A program made the translations under genes and the position numbers. Under the pieces are notes generated by a model, which was not told where the DNA came from, searched no databases, and saw nothing but the letters and a program-made list of their open reading frames with translations. Below are positions 32,280 to 40,313 of a stretch of 40,962 nucleotides of DNA, piece by piece. The stretch is from Planctomycetia bacterium (GTDB lineage: Bacteria; Planctomycetota; Planctomycetia; Gemmatales; Gemmataceae): assembly GCA_005799265.1 (NCBI GenBank), contig SYHD01000104.1, positions 1-40,962 of the forward strand, read 5' to 3'. Numbering within the stretch: position 1 is the first letter of the stretch; the number at the start of each line of letters is the position of its first letter.

Positions 32280-32366
32280 ATGGCCATGTTGCGAAGTGTT
32301 TATTTCTACGCAGTCATTGTTTGCGAAGCGCTCGCGCTGGCGAACCTCGTCTGGGCGCGGCCGTAA
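32280..32366 (+). CDS. Possible 28-aa hydrophobic small protein
   Basis: The frame ATG 32280 to TAA 32366 reads MAMLRSVYFYAVIVCEALAL and then ANLVWARP. Nearly all of it is one hydrophobic helix with a positive residue at the N-terminal side and an arginine at the end, as in small single-pass membrane proteins. ttggag lies just upstream; from the second ATG (32286) the spacing is about 9 nt. It sits in the 400-nt gap between the anchored protein (start 32059) and fabI (stop 32460). The rest of that gap (32060-32279) shows nothing I recognise, apart from the hairpin at 32375-32432. Low certainty. Confidence 0.3.
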   Translation: MAMLRSVYFYAVIVCEALALANLVWARP

Positions 32367-32374
32367 TGATCTGC

Positions 32375-32432
32375 CAATGTGGCACGACGCTCCGCGTCGT
32401 GAATCTGCGACGCGGAGCGTCGCACCACATTG
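32375..32432. repeat. Inverted repeat downstream of fabI
   Basis: 25-bp arms (32375-32399 and 32408-32432, two mismatches), 8-nt loop. The core is cgacgctccgcgtcg, itself palindromic. It lies 28 nt after the fabI stop (minus strand) and could end its transcript, though no T-run is present. Confidence 0.8.
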
Positions 32433-32459
32433 CGGCTCAGCCGCGTCAACGCCAATTCA

Positions 32460-33353
32460 TTACCCCTTCGGGAAAATCCCCATCACGTTGTAGCCGCAAT
32501 CGACGTAGAGAACGTGCCCCGTGATGGCGGAAGCAAGTGGACTGCACAAGAACGCGGTCGTGTTGGCGACCTCTTCCGGCCGGATGCCGCGCGGCAACGG
32601 CGAACAGGAGGCAGCGTGGTTGATCATCTCGTCCATGTCGCCGATGGCCGAGGCGGCGCGCGACGCATACGGCCCGGCGGAGATGATGTTGACGCGGATG
32701 TTCTTCGGGCCGAGGTTGCTGGCGAGCTGTTTGGCGTCGATCTGCAAGGCCGCCTTGGCCGTGGACATGCCGCCGCCGTAGTGCGGGACGACGCGATCGC
32801 CGCCTAGGTAGCTGAGCGCGATCGCCGAGGCGCCGTCGGGACGATTCTCCATGTATGGCTGCATCGCCTTGAGCATCGCGGTCAAGGAGAACGAGCTGAT
32901 GCTGAGCGCGGTCAGGTACGCCTTGCGGCTCGTGTCGATCGCCTTATTCTTGATCTCCGGGCTGAAGGCGATGCTGTGCACGAGGATGTCAAGGCTGCCG
33001 AAGTCCTTGCCGATGGCGGCCGCGAGCCCCTGGATGCTGTAGTCGCCGTGTTTCGAGAAGCGTTTGTCCTCGCGTTTCTTTTCATCGACGTCGGCCATGC
33101 TGTCGTGTTCGACATCGCAGGGGATGACGCGTTCAACTTTCAACTCGCCGGCGCCGAAGGGCAACTCGCGCGATTCGCGATCGAGATCGCGTTCGAGAAT
33201 ATTGCCAACGACGTTGACGAGCCGTGGATGCGTCGCGAACACGAGGCGCGCCCCGGCCGCCGCGAGCGCTTTGGAGATATGCCAGGCGAACCCGCGATCA
33301 TCTCCCACGCCGGCGACAAGGGCGAGCTTGCCTTTCAGGTCGATCGGTATCAT
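32460..33353 (-). CDS. fabI: Enoyl-[acyl-carrier-protein] reductase, plant/chlamydia-type
   Basis: 297 aa. Reduces enoyl-ACP with NADH in the last step of fatty acid elongation. The N-terminal nucleotide site is LKGKLALVAGVGDDRGFAW; the middle has DILVHSIAFSPEIKNKA and TSRKAYLTALSISSFS. The active site reads SYLGGDRVVPHYGGGMSTAK with Y192 and K200 separated by seven residues, as in plant and chlamydial ENR (six in Escherichia coli FabI). An extra segment (about 45-108) and NIISAGPYASRAASAIG plus SPLASAITGHVLYVDCGYN also match that branch. The ATG at 33353 lies in a divergent region shared with the TPR gene; a palindrome (33381-33440) is in between. Confidence 0.95.
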   Translation of the reverse strand: MIPIDLKGKLALVAGVGDDRGFAWHISKALAAAGARLVFATHPRLVNVVGNILERDLDRESRELPFGAGELKVERVIPCDVEHDSMADVDEKKREDKRFSKHGDYSIQGLAAAIGKDFGSLDILVHSIAFSPEIKNKAIDTSRKAYLTALSISSFSLTAMLKAMQPYMENRPDGASAIALSYLGGDRVVPHYGGGMSTAKAALQIDAKQLASNLGPKNIRVNIISAGPYASRAASAIGDMDEMINHAASCSPLPRGIRPEEVANTTAFLCSPLASAITGHVLYVDCGYNVMGIFPKG

Positions 33354-33380
33354 GTGGATCCTCGCAATTTCCCTCGTTTT

Positions 33381-33440
33381 CCGTCAAGCGCTCGCAGTGA
33401 AGCACCAGATTTCTGGCGATTCACTGCGAGCGATAAACGG
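33381..33440. repeat. Inverted repeat in the fabI / TPR divergent region
   Basis: Perfect 12-bp core arms cgctcgcagtga (33389-33400) and tcactgcgagcg (33421-33432), extending to 20 bp with four mismatches (33381-33400, 33421-33440), 20-nt loop. The ends (ccgtttatcgctcgca when read inward) relate it to the copies at 10.3 and 19.4 kb. Confidence 0.8.
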
Positions 33441-33564
33441 GATGCAGCAACAATGGTCTTACAAAAACCGGAAAAATCGGGCAAGAGATGCAGCGCGATT
33501 CTTGCGTTTTGGGCCAGCGCTGATTAAGGTGAATACAGGAACTTCACCCGGCCTGGTGCAAAAT

Positions 33565-36210
33565 ATGAAGCCCATCGCGATACTTGCTTGTCTCCTTGTC
33601 ACGACGACTTTCGCACACGCCGGCGCGACCTTGCAAAAAGCGCGCGTTCTCCTGCAAGAAGGGGACTACGTCGAAGCCCGCGAAATGTATGAGGAACTCG
33701 TCAAGGACGCCCAGACGCGCCGCCCCGCAACGCTCGGTCTGAGTCAAACGCTGGAAAGCACCGGAGAGTACGACAAAGCCCAGGCGGTCGTCGAGGCCTT
33801 CCTCAAAGACAACGCCAAGGACGCCGACTTCCTCGCCCGGCTCGCGGAGCTGCACTACACGCGCGGCCGGCTCGATGAAGCGGAAAAAACCGCCCTCACA
33901 GCCCTCGCGCAGAACGACGAGCAATTCCTCGCCCACTGGGTGCTCGGCCAGAACTATCGTGATCGCGGGCTTGAAGAGAAGGCCGACGAACAATTCCTCT
34001 GGTTCGTCCGCATCTCCAACAAGAAAAACATCGACGATCCCGAGTCATTGCGTCTCGTCGGCCTCGCCGGGCTGGAGCGGGCCAGACTGCGGCATCTTAC
34101 GGATCAGTTTCAGACCATCATCAACGACTACTTTGGCGTCGCCGAGAAAAAGGACAAACTCTACTGGCAAGCCACTTACGAAGCCGGCCGCGTCTTCATG
34201 GAGAAGCACAACAAGCCCGCCGCGTTTCGCGCCTTCGAGCGCGTGCTGACGATCAACCCGCGCGCGGCCGCAGTGCTCGTCGCCAAGGGGCAGATGGCCG
34301 CCGGGAGCTTTGAGTTCAAGGACGCCGACAAATATGCCGAGCTAGCGCTGAAAGTGAACCCGCGGCTCGTCAGCGCGTTGAATTTGATGGCGGAAGTGCA
34401 ATGGTTTTCCGGAGAAATCGACGCGACGATGAAGACCGCCGCCAAGGCCCGCGCCGTCAACCCTCGCGATGAGGCCACGCTTGCGCGCATTGCTGCGTGC
34501 CATTTCGCCAAGCGCAACCAGAAAGAGTTCGACGGCGTCGTTCAGGAAGCCGTCAAGGTGAATCCGAAATGCTACGTCTTCTACACCGAACTGGCCACGT
34601 TGCTCGAACAGCGCAAGTTCAACGCCGAGGCGGGCAAGTACTACGAGACCGCCGCCAAGATGCAGCCCAAGCTCGCCGACGCCCAGACAGGCCTGGGCAT
34701 GATGTATATGCGCATGGGCAAGGAAGAAGAGGCTCGTAAGGCGCTCGACGACGCTGCCAGGGCCGATCCGTTCAATATCCGCGTCAGTAACTCGATCATC
34801 GTGCTCAAGCATCTCGATCGCTACGAAACGCTCAAGACGGAACATTTCATCATTCGATTCGACGCGAAGAACGATTCGGTGCTGGCGAACTTCATGGCGA
34901 TCTATCTCGAAGAAATCTACAAGGAGCTGGCCGTCCAGTTCGACAACCGTCCGCCAGGCCCGTTCCAGATTCAGATCTTCAGCCGGCATGAGATGTTCAG
35001 CGGCCGGGTGATCGCGATGCCGGACCTGCACACGATCGGCGCCTGCACGGGGCCGTTGGTGGCGATGTGCTCACCGCGCGAGACGTCGGGGTTCCTGCAA
35101 AAGCCATTCAACTGGAATCGCGTGATCCGCCATGAGCTGGTGCACGTATTCAATCTTGAGCAGACAAAGGGCCTGGTGCCGCACTGGTTCACCGAAGGGC
35201 TGGCGGTCCGCTATGAAGGACCGCACATCCCGCCGAGTTGGCACGCCTTGCTCGCGGAAAAGGTCGCCAACAACGAGCTTTTGGATCTCGACAATATATT
35301 GCTGGGATTCGTTCGGCCTCGTTCGCAGGCCCAATGGCAGCAGGCGTATTTGCAGAGCTTGTTGTATGTCGAATACCTGACCAAGACTCACGGCGAAAAA
35401 TCGATCGGCAAGATGCTCGCCGCCTTCGCCGAGGGGCTTGACACCGGGCCGGCGCTCGAAAAAGCGTGCGGCGTTAAGAAGGAGGCGTTCGAGAAGGGCT
35501 ATCGCGTCTTCCTGGCTGAAAAGGTCAAAAAGGACGCCGCCCTCGCGCCCCCCAAGGCGCTGACGATGCCGCAGCTCAAGGCGGCCCACAAGAAGAACCC
35601 CGACGATGTCGAAATCGCCGCGATGATCGCGGAACGCAACTTCGCCATCGGCAAGAAACGCGAGGCGAAAGACCTGGTTGAGGCCGTTTTGCGTAAGGAA
35701 CCGAATCAGCCGATCGCCGTCACCGTCAAGGCGCTGATCCTGATCGATGACGGCAAACCGGACATCGCCTATGATTTGCTCGATTCGATCGCGACCAATA
35801 ATCTCAAGGACACCAAGCCGCTCAAGCTGCTGTTGCGCTTGCAGTTAAACGGCAAGAAGCTGCCGCAAGCAGCGCGGACCTGCGAGCGGGCACGCAAGAT
35901 CGATCCGCATGACACGTACTGGGTTCTGGAGTCGATCAAACTCTACGACAAGACGCGTGACAAGGACAAGCTGATCGAAGTCCTGGAGATCGCCACACGC
36001 ATCGATCCGGACGCACTAATGCCGCGAAAGCTGCTGGCAGCCCACTATCTTCAGGAAGGCAAGCATGTGGAGTGCGCGCGGTACGCGCGGATGGCGCTGG
36101 AGATCGACGTCACGGATGGCGAATCGCAGGGGCTTTTGATTGTTGCGCTCGCAGCGCTGAATCGCGATGACGAAGTGCTCCGCTTACAAAAACTCTTTGG
36201 ACTGCGCTGA
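33565..36210 (+). CDS. TPR protein with an embedded gluzincin (peptidase MA-like) domain
   Basis: 881 aa with signal peptide MKPIAILACLLVTTTFAHAG. Residues about 20-400 are TPR repeats (LLQEGDYVEAREMYEELVKD, LHYTRGRLDEAEKTALTALA, GMMYMRMGKEEEARKALDDA). A metalloprotease-like domain follows at about 430-660, with HELVH (523-527) and the downstream glutamate in HWFTEGLAVRYEG (E544), the HExxH...E arrangement of the M61/peptidase-MA group. More TPRs lie from about 690 to the end. Exported, probably periplasmic; substrate unknown. The ATG at 33565 is chosen for the signal peptide; the open frame extends about 500 nt upstream into fabI antisense, which is not coding. Confidence 0.85.
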   Translation: MKPIAILACLLVTTTFAHAGATLQKARVLLQEGDYVEAREMYEELVKDAQTRRPATLGLSQTLESTGEYDKAQAVVEAFLKDNAKDADFLARLAELHYTRGRLDEAEKTALTALAQNDEQFLAHWVLGQNYRDRGLEEKADEQFLWFVRISNKKNIDDPESLRLVGLAGLERARLRHLTDQFQTIINDYFGVAEKKDKLYWQATYEAGRVFMEKHNKPAAFRAFERVLTINPRAAAVLVAKGQMAAGSFEFKDADKYAELALKVNPRLVSALNLMAEVQWFSGEIDATMKTAAKARAVNPRDEATLARIAACHFAKRNQKEFDGVVQEAVKVNPKCYVFYTELATLLEQRKFNAEAGKYYETAAKMQPKLADAQTGLGMMYMRMGKEEEARKALDDAARADPFNIRVSNSIIVLKHLDRYETLKTEHFIIRFDAKNDSVLANFMAIYLEEIYKELAVQFDNRPPGPFQIQIFSRHEMFSGRVIAMPDLHTIGACTGPLVAMCSPRETSGFLQKPFNWNRVIRHELVHVFNLEQTKGLVPHWFTEGLAVRYEGPHIPPSWHALLAEKVANNELLDLDNILLGFVRPRSQAQWQQAYLQSLLYVEYLTKTHGEKSIGKMLAAFAEGLDTGPALEKACGVKKEAFEKGYRVFLAEKVKKDAALAPPKALTMPQLKAAHKKNPDDVEIAAMIAERNFAIGKKREAKDLVEAVLRKEPNQPIAVTVKALILIDDGKPDIAYDLLDSIATNNLKDTKPLKLLLRLQLNGKKLPQAARTCERARKIDPHDTYWVLESIKLYDKTRDKDKLIEVLEIATRIDPDALMPRKLLAAHYLQEGKHVECARYARMALEIDVTDGESQGLLIVALAALNRDDEVLRLQKLFGLR

Positions 36211-36263
36211 ACCTAGTCAACGTTCCGAGGTATGGGCATGATTCAAAATAGGATGAGTCACAC

Positions 36264-36563
36264 ATGACGTTGCCGGAACTGCAAAAGCTCATTCTCGACA
36301 CCTACGGCGCCAAGGACGCGAGCCGGGGCGTGGACGGCACGTTCATGTGGTTCATGCAGGAAGTCGGCGAGCTGGCGACCGCCTTGCGCAACGGCTCGCC
36401 GCAAGAGAAGGCCCACGAGTTCGCCGACGTGCTGGCCTGGCTCGCGACCCTGGCGAACATCGCACGCGTCGATCTCGAAGCGGCGATGAAGGCGAAGTAC
36501 GGCGCGGGCTGCCCCGGTTGCGGCGAATCGCCATGCCGCTGTGCGCGGGCGGAGAAACCCTGA
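36264..36563 (+). CDS. MazG-like nucleotide pyrophosphohydrolase with Cys-rich tail
   Basis: 99 aa. The all-alpha NTP-pyrophosphatase pattern is clear: MWFMQEVGELATALRNG supplies one helix with E-VGE, and EFADVLAWLATLANIARVDL supplies the second with E-xxD, the four acidic Mg ligands. The family hydrolyses (d)NTPs to NMP and pyrophosphate for house-cleaning. Unusually it ends in CPGCGESPCRCA: four cysteines in a dozen residues that could bind a zinc ion. The gene begins 53 nt after the TPR gene and may be transcribed with it. A nested palindrome starts immediately after the stop. Confidence 0.82.
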   Translation: MTLPELQKLILDTYGAKDASRGVDGTFMWFMQEVGELATALRNGSPQEKAHEFADVLAWLATLANIARVDLEAAMKAKYGAGCPGCGESPCRCARAEKP

Positions 36564-36570
36564 AGTATTT

Positions 36571-36746
36571 ACGAGCCGCGACCGTTAGGGAGCGGTGGGA
36601 TCGCCAAACGCGGAACGGCGTTCCCTTAGGCGAGCGGCAGAAAATGGTATACCAACCCGAAGCGTAAGCGAGGGATGCTGTGGCCCTCGCTTACGCTTCG
36701 GGTTGGTATAGTAACTCCTGCCGGTCGCCTTACGGTCGCGGCTCGT
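36571..36746. repeat. Triple-nested inverted repeat
   Basis: Outer arms acgagccgcgaccgt (36571-36585) and acggtcgcggctcgt (36732-36746), perfect 15 bp. Middle arms 36626-36640 and 36718-36732 (13 of 15 paired). Innermost: perfect 27-bp arms 36648-36674 and 36684-36710, 9-nt loop. The inner element (tataccaacccgaagcgtaa...) has no sequence relation to the outer one. It fills the gap between the MazG-like gene and the next start. Confidence 0.85.
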
Positions 36747-36808
36747 GAATGACCGGCAAGATCGGAATCTTGCCGCCACGATTGTATGTCATCATTCATT
36801 GGCTGCTT

Positions 36809-39271
36809 ATGCACCGGACTCTATTCTTACTCGTCGCGTTGACCGCTGGCTGCTTCCCCGCCGTCGGGTTCGCGCAGACAAAGCCCCCGGAAATCAAGAG
36901 AGTTCAGATCGGCTTCCACCCCTACGAGAAAAGTGATCCCACATCCTACAAGGTCGGTCTGTGGACCCCGATCCACGTCGACGTTTACGGCGGCGCCGAC
37001 GGCATCAAGCATCACGGCGACGGTCCTGCCTACGTCGAAATCGAAACCTCCGACAGCGAGGATGTCGGCACCAAGATCCGCTTCCAGGTCGCCGTCGCTG
37101 CCGACACGGTTCGCAGCTTCACCGGCTATGTCAAAACCGGGCACATGGGCCAAAACTTCAGCGAACTCAAAGTCACCCTGCACGCCGATGGCCGGGAGTA
37201 TGCGCCGCGCCCGCAGGAACTTGCGCGCTCCGTGGACATCGATCGACATCTGTACCTGGTGTTGGGCCGAAAGATCCCCGAACTGCATAAGGCGGTCAAG
37301 AGGTTGAATCAGGGCGCAGGCGCGGAAAACGATGGCGGTCCCGGCACGGACAATAACGCCCGCCAGGTTGTTTTCAAGACCGACATCACGCAGGTTCCCG
37401 AAAAATGGTTCGGCTACAACGGTGTCGATCTTCTGATCCTGGCGACCGAAAACAACGGCGAATTTCTGCACGCGCTCAACGACAGCCCGGAGCGGATCGA
37501 AGCCATCGCCACCTGGGTGCGCCGCGGCGGCCGGCTCGTCGTGCCAATCGCGCCCGCTCAGCAAGATGTTGTCGCCCGGATTCTCAACTCGCCCAAGTGG
37601 CAGCCCCCCATCCCTGTTCGCCCTCCTCAGGTAGGCGGCAACTACGCATTTACCAAGTTGCCTGGCCTGGCAAGCTGGGGCGGCCAGGTTCTGCAACCGG
37701 CCGACCCCGCCAACCCCATTCCCATCGCCACGCTCGAACCCGGCAGCGTGCCCGCCGGCGACTGGAAAGTCCTGCTCGGCAGCAGCGACGAAGTCGAACC
37801 CAGGCCAATGCCGATGGTAGCCCAGGTCCGCTATGGCTTAGGCCAAATAACCTACGTGGCGATTTCGCTGGAAGATGACAACTTCGACGCCTGGCCCGGC
37901 AAGGAAAGGTTCTTGCAAACCCTGATCCAGCAGACCGCCCCCAAAGCGCCGGCGCGCATCGACGAGCACGACATCCGCTTCGCACGCCGCGAAATTCCCG
38001 ACGACGTCGCGACCGAGCTTGTGCGCCGACTCGATGAGTTCGACGTGACCGTTATCCCGTTCGGCTACGTGGCGCTGTTCATAATCCTGTACATTCTGAT
38101 CGTCGGCCCGCTCGATTACGTCCTGCTCAAGCACGTCTTCAAACGCCTCGAATGGACCTGGATCACCTTTCCGTCGGTCGTCCTGGGCGTGAGCGTCCTC
38201 GCCTATTTCGCCGCCTATGCGCAGAAAGGTCGCGAGCTAAAGGTCAACAAGGTCGATATCGTCGATTTCGATATGCGTACTCATGTCGACAAGCAAACGC
38301 GCCAGCCATTGAGCACGCACGCCTTTGGCCAAAGTTTTTTCACGATCCTCAGCCCGCGCATCCAGAATTACACGATCGGCATCGAGCCGAACCCACTTTT
38401 CTGGGGCGCCGAGGTGAAGAGGGTGAAAGGCAACGACGGCACTGAGGTCGCTGAAGTATTCAGCGCCGATCTCCTGAGCTGGATAGGACGCCCCTCCGGC
38501 GGCATGCACGACATGGGCCGCGGCGGGTCGGGCGGCTTTTTCCGCAAGCCTTATGCGTACAAGGACGACGCCTCCGCGCTCGCAAGCGTCCCCATTCCGG
38601 TCTGGACGACCAAAGCCTTCACCGCATCCTGGGAACGCAAGCTCGACAAGCCGCCGTTCGGCGCGGAGCTCTTCTATCACTTGAAGCCCGTGCAAGGCAA
38701 GGAACTGAAGATCACAGGCACGATCAAGAACCACCTCGGCGTCGATCTGGAGGATGTCTGGCTGATATACGACAAGCGATTCTATCGCATCGACGGCGGC
38801 CTCAAGCGCGGCGGCCAGGTTCACACGCTGGCAATCTCGGGCCTGATCGCGCCGCATGCGACCGAATGGCTCCGTGGCGTCGATGCCAAAGAAGCGGCGC
38901 CGCGGGTCTGGGCGACCGATCCCACCGACCTGGTCAAGAGAATTCTCTTCACCGAAAGCCTCGATCCCCAGTCGAACGTGCGCAACCACTTACTCCGCGC
39001 ACTCGATCAGAGCTGGCGCATTCAAGACGAGCCACGCGGGGACACGGACCGCCGCACCCGCCCCACGCGCGAAGCGATCCTGTTTGGCCGTGTCAGACAC
39101 GTCAACGGCGCCGCCGATGCGCTGATGCGTGACGCCGGTACGCCGCTGGCGACGAAACTCTGGCTCCAGGATACACCAGATACGGGCAAGGCGCTGCCGA
39201 TTACTACGGGTCAGATGAATCAGGACACCTACGTTCGCGTCTTCCTGCCCTTGCGCTCTGGAGACGATTAA
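36809..39271 (+). CDS. Large exported/membrane protein of unknown function beside an ABC ATPase
   Basis: 820 aa. Signal peptide MHRTLFLLVALTAGCFPAVG. The first part (about 25-180) is beta-rich (FHPYEKSDPTSYKVGLWTPI). Around 190-280 is a segment like the Rossmann/GATase-type fold of planctomycete exported proteins (GVDLLILATENNGEFLHAL, IATWVRRGGRLVVPI). Two membrane helices follow at about 415-470 (GYVALFIILYILIVGPLDYV and WITFPSVVLGVSVLAYFAAY), then a long C-terminal domain with a Gly/Met-rich loop (GGMHDMGRGGSGGFF). The ABC ATPase starts 25 nt downstream, so the protein may work with that transporter (inference). ATG 36809 is used for the signal peptide. Confidence 0.75.
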   Translation: MHRTLFLLVALTAGCFPAVGFAQTKPPEIKRVQIGFHPYEKSDPTSYKVGLWTPIHVDVYGGADGIKHHGDGPAYVEIETSDSEDVGTKIRFQVAVAADTVRSFTGYVKTGHMGQNFSELKVTLHADGREYAPRPQELARSVDIDRHLYLVLGRKIPELHKAVKRLNQGAGAENDGGPGTDNNARQVVFKTDITQVPEKWFGYNGVDLLILATENNGEFLHALNDSPERIEAIATWVRRGGRLVVPIAPAQQDVVARILNSPKWQPPIPVRPPQVGGNYAFTKLPGLASWGGQVLQPADPANPIPIATLEPGSVPAGDWKVLLGSSDEVEPRPMPMVAQVRYGLGQITYVAISLEDDNFDAWPGKERFLQTLIQQTAPKAPARIDEHDIRFARREIPDDVATELVRRLDEFDVTVIPFGYVALFIILYILIVGPLDYVLLKHVFKRLEWTWITFPSVVLGVSVLAYFAAYAQKGRELKVNKVDIVDFDMRTHVDKQTRQPLSTHAFGQSFFTILSPRIQNYTIGIEPNPLFWGAEVKRVKGNDGTEVAEVFSADLLSWIGRPSGGMHDMGRGGSGGFFRKPYAYKDDASALASVPIPVWTTKAFTASWERKLDKPPFGAELFYHLKPVQGKELKITGTIKNHLGVDLEDVWLIYDKRFYRIDGGLKRGGQVHTLAISGLIAPHATEWLRGVDAKEAAPRVWATDPTDLVKRILFTESLDPQSNVRNHLLRALDQSWRIQDEPRGDTDRRTRPTREAILFGRVRHVNGAADALMRDAGTPLATKLWLQDTPDTGKALPITTGQMNQDTYVRVFLPLRSGDD

Positions 39272-39296
39272 GCCGCAAACGGCAAAAGGACAACGC

Positions 39297-40232
39297 ATGA
39301 TCGAAACCCGCGACCTCACGAAAATGTACGGCGAGCTTTATGCGCTCGATCGCCTTACGCTGCAGCTCGAGCGCGGCGACGTCTACGGCTTCATCGGCCC
39401 CAACGGCGCAGGCAAGACCACATCCATGCGCATCCTCGCAACTCTACTCACGCCGACCTGGGGCGAGGCGACCGTGTGTGGCTATTCCATCTACAACGGC
39501 GCCAAGGACATTCGCCGCATCATGGGCTACATGCCCGACTTCTTCGGCGTTTACGACGACATGAAGGTGATCGAGTACCTCGAATTCTTCGCCGCCGCCT
39601 ACCGCATCAAGGGCGCCGAACGCCGCAAAAAATGCGAACAAGTACTCGAACTCGTCGACCTCGGCTACAAACGCGAAGCCCTGGTCACGAGCCTGTCGCG
39701 CGGCATGACGCAGCGTCTGGGCCTGGCGCGCGTGTTGCTACACGAACCGCAAGTACTCCTGCTCGACGAGCCGGCCAGCGGCCTCGACCCTCGTGCCCGT
39801 ATCGAGATGCGCTCCCTTATCAAAGAACTGCGCAATATGGGAAAGACGATCATGCTCTCGAGCCATATCCTCCCCGAGTTGGCCGACATCTGCAACAAGA
39901 TCGGCATTATCGAGCAGGGCAAGCTCATCTTCGACGGCGACGTGCAGACAGCGATTCAGAAGGTGCGGCAACGCACGCGCATCGACGTCGGCGTCGGCGA
40001 CGGCCGTAATGCCGAGGCCAAGCTGATCCTCGAAAAGGTCAAAGGCATCGACGCGGTCGAGCACAAGACGGCCGACGATTACTTGCTCGTCACGCTCGCC
40101 CAGGGCGTGGAAGACGGCAGTTTCATCGCCGAGACCTTGATCCAGGGCGGCTTCCGTCTGAAAATGCTCAAAGAGGAAGCCGTCAACCTCGAAGACGTGT
40201 TTATGGGGATTACCAAGGGAATCACCAACTAG
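39297..40232 (+). CDS. ABC transporter ATP-binding protein (ABC-2 type)
   Basis: 311 aa. Walker A GPNGAGKTT (34-42), signature variant LSRGMTQRLGLA (133-144) instead of LSGGQ, Walker B VLLLDEPASGLDP (153-165) and the switch histidine in IMLSSHILPELADI. The sequence resembles CcmA/NatA-type ATPases that pair with ABC-2 permeases. The C-terminal 80 residues are a regulatory tail ending EDVFMGITKGI. aaaagga lies 6 nt upstream of the ATG. It is coupled to the 820-aa membrane protein. No permease gene follows: a palindrome and then galE come next, so the permease, if any, is elsewhere or the upstream membrane protein substitutes. Confidence 0.93.
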   Translation: MIETRDLTKMYGELYALDRLTLQLERGDVYGFIGPNGAGKTTSMRILATLLTPTWGEATVCGYSIYNGAKDIRRIMGYMPDFFGVYDDMKVIEYLEFFAAAYRIKGAERRKKCEQVLELVDLGYKREALVTSLSRGMTQRLGLARVLLHEPQVLLLDEPASGLDPRARIEMRSLIKELRNMGKTIMLSSHILPELADICNKIGIIEQGKLIFDGDVQTAIQKVRQRTRIDVGVGDGRNAEAKLILEKVKGIDAVEHKTADDYLLVTLAQGVEDGSFIAETLIQGGFRLKMLKEEAVNLEDVFMGITKGITN

Positions 40233-40237
40233 GAAGG

Positions 40238-40305
40238 AAAAAGGCAAAAGGAAAAAGGAAAAAGTAGGCATGATATTACTTTTTCCTTTTTCCTTTTGCC
40301 TTTTT
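40238..40305. repeat. Perfect 29-bp polypurine/polypyrimidine inverted repeat
   Basis: Arms 40238-40266 (aaaaaggcaaaaggaaaaag...) and 40277-40305, perfectly complementary, 10-nt loop. It begins 5 nt after the ABC stop and ends 8 nt before the galE ATG. On the plus strand the right arm is T-rich, so it could terminate ABC transcripts while leaving galE no room for an ordinary Shine-Dalgarno site. Confidence 0.9.
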
Positions 40306-40313
40306 ACTTGGCT

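Noticed and set aside
33064..33564. N-terminal extension of the TPR/gluzincin gene
   Set aside because: It lies opposite fabI and in a palindrome. The internal ATG at 33565 gives a proper signal peptide.
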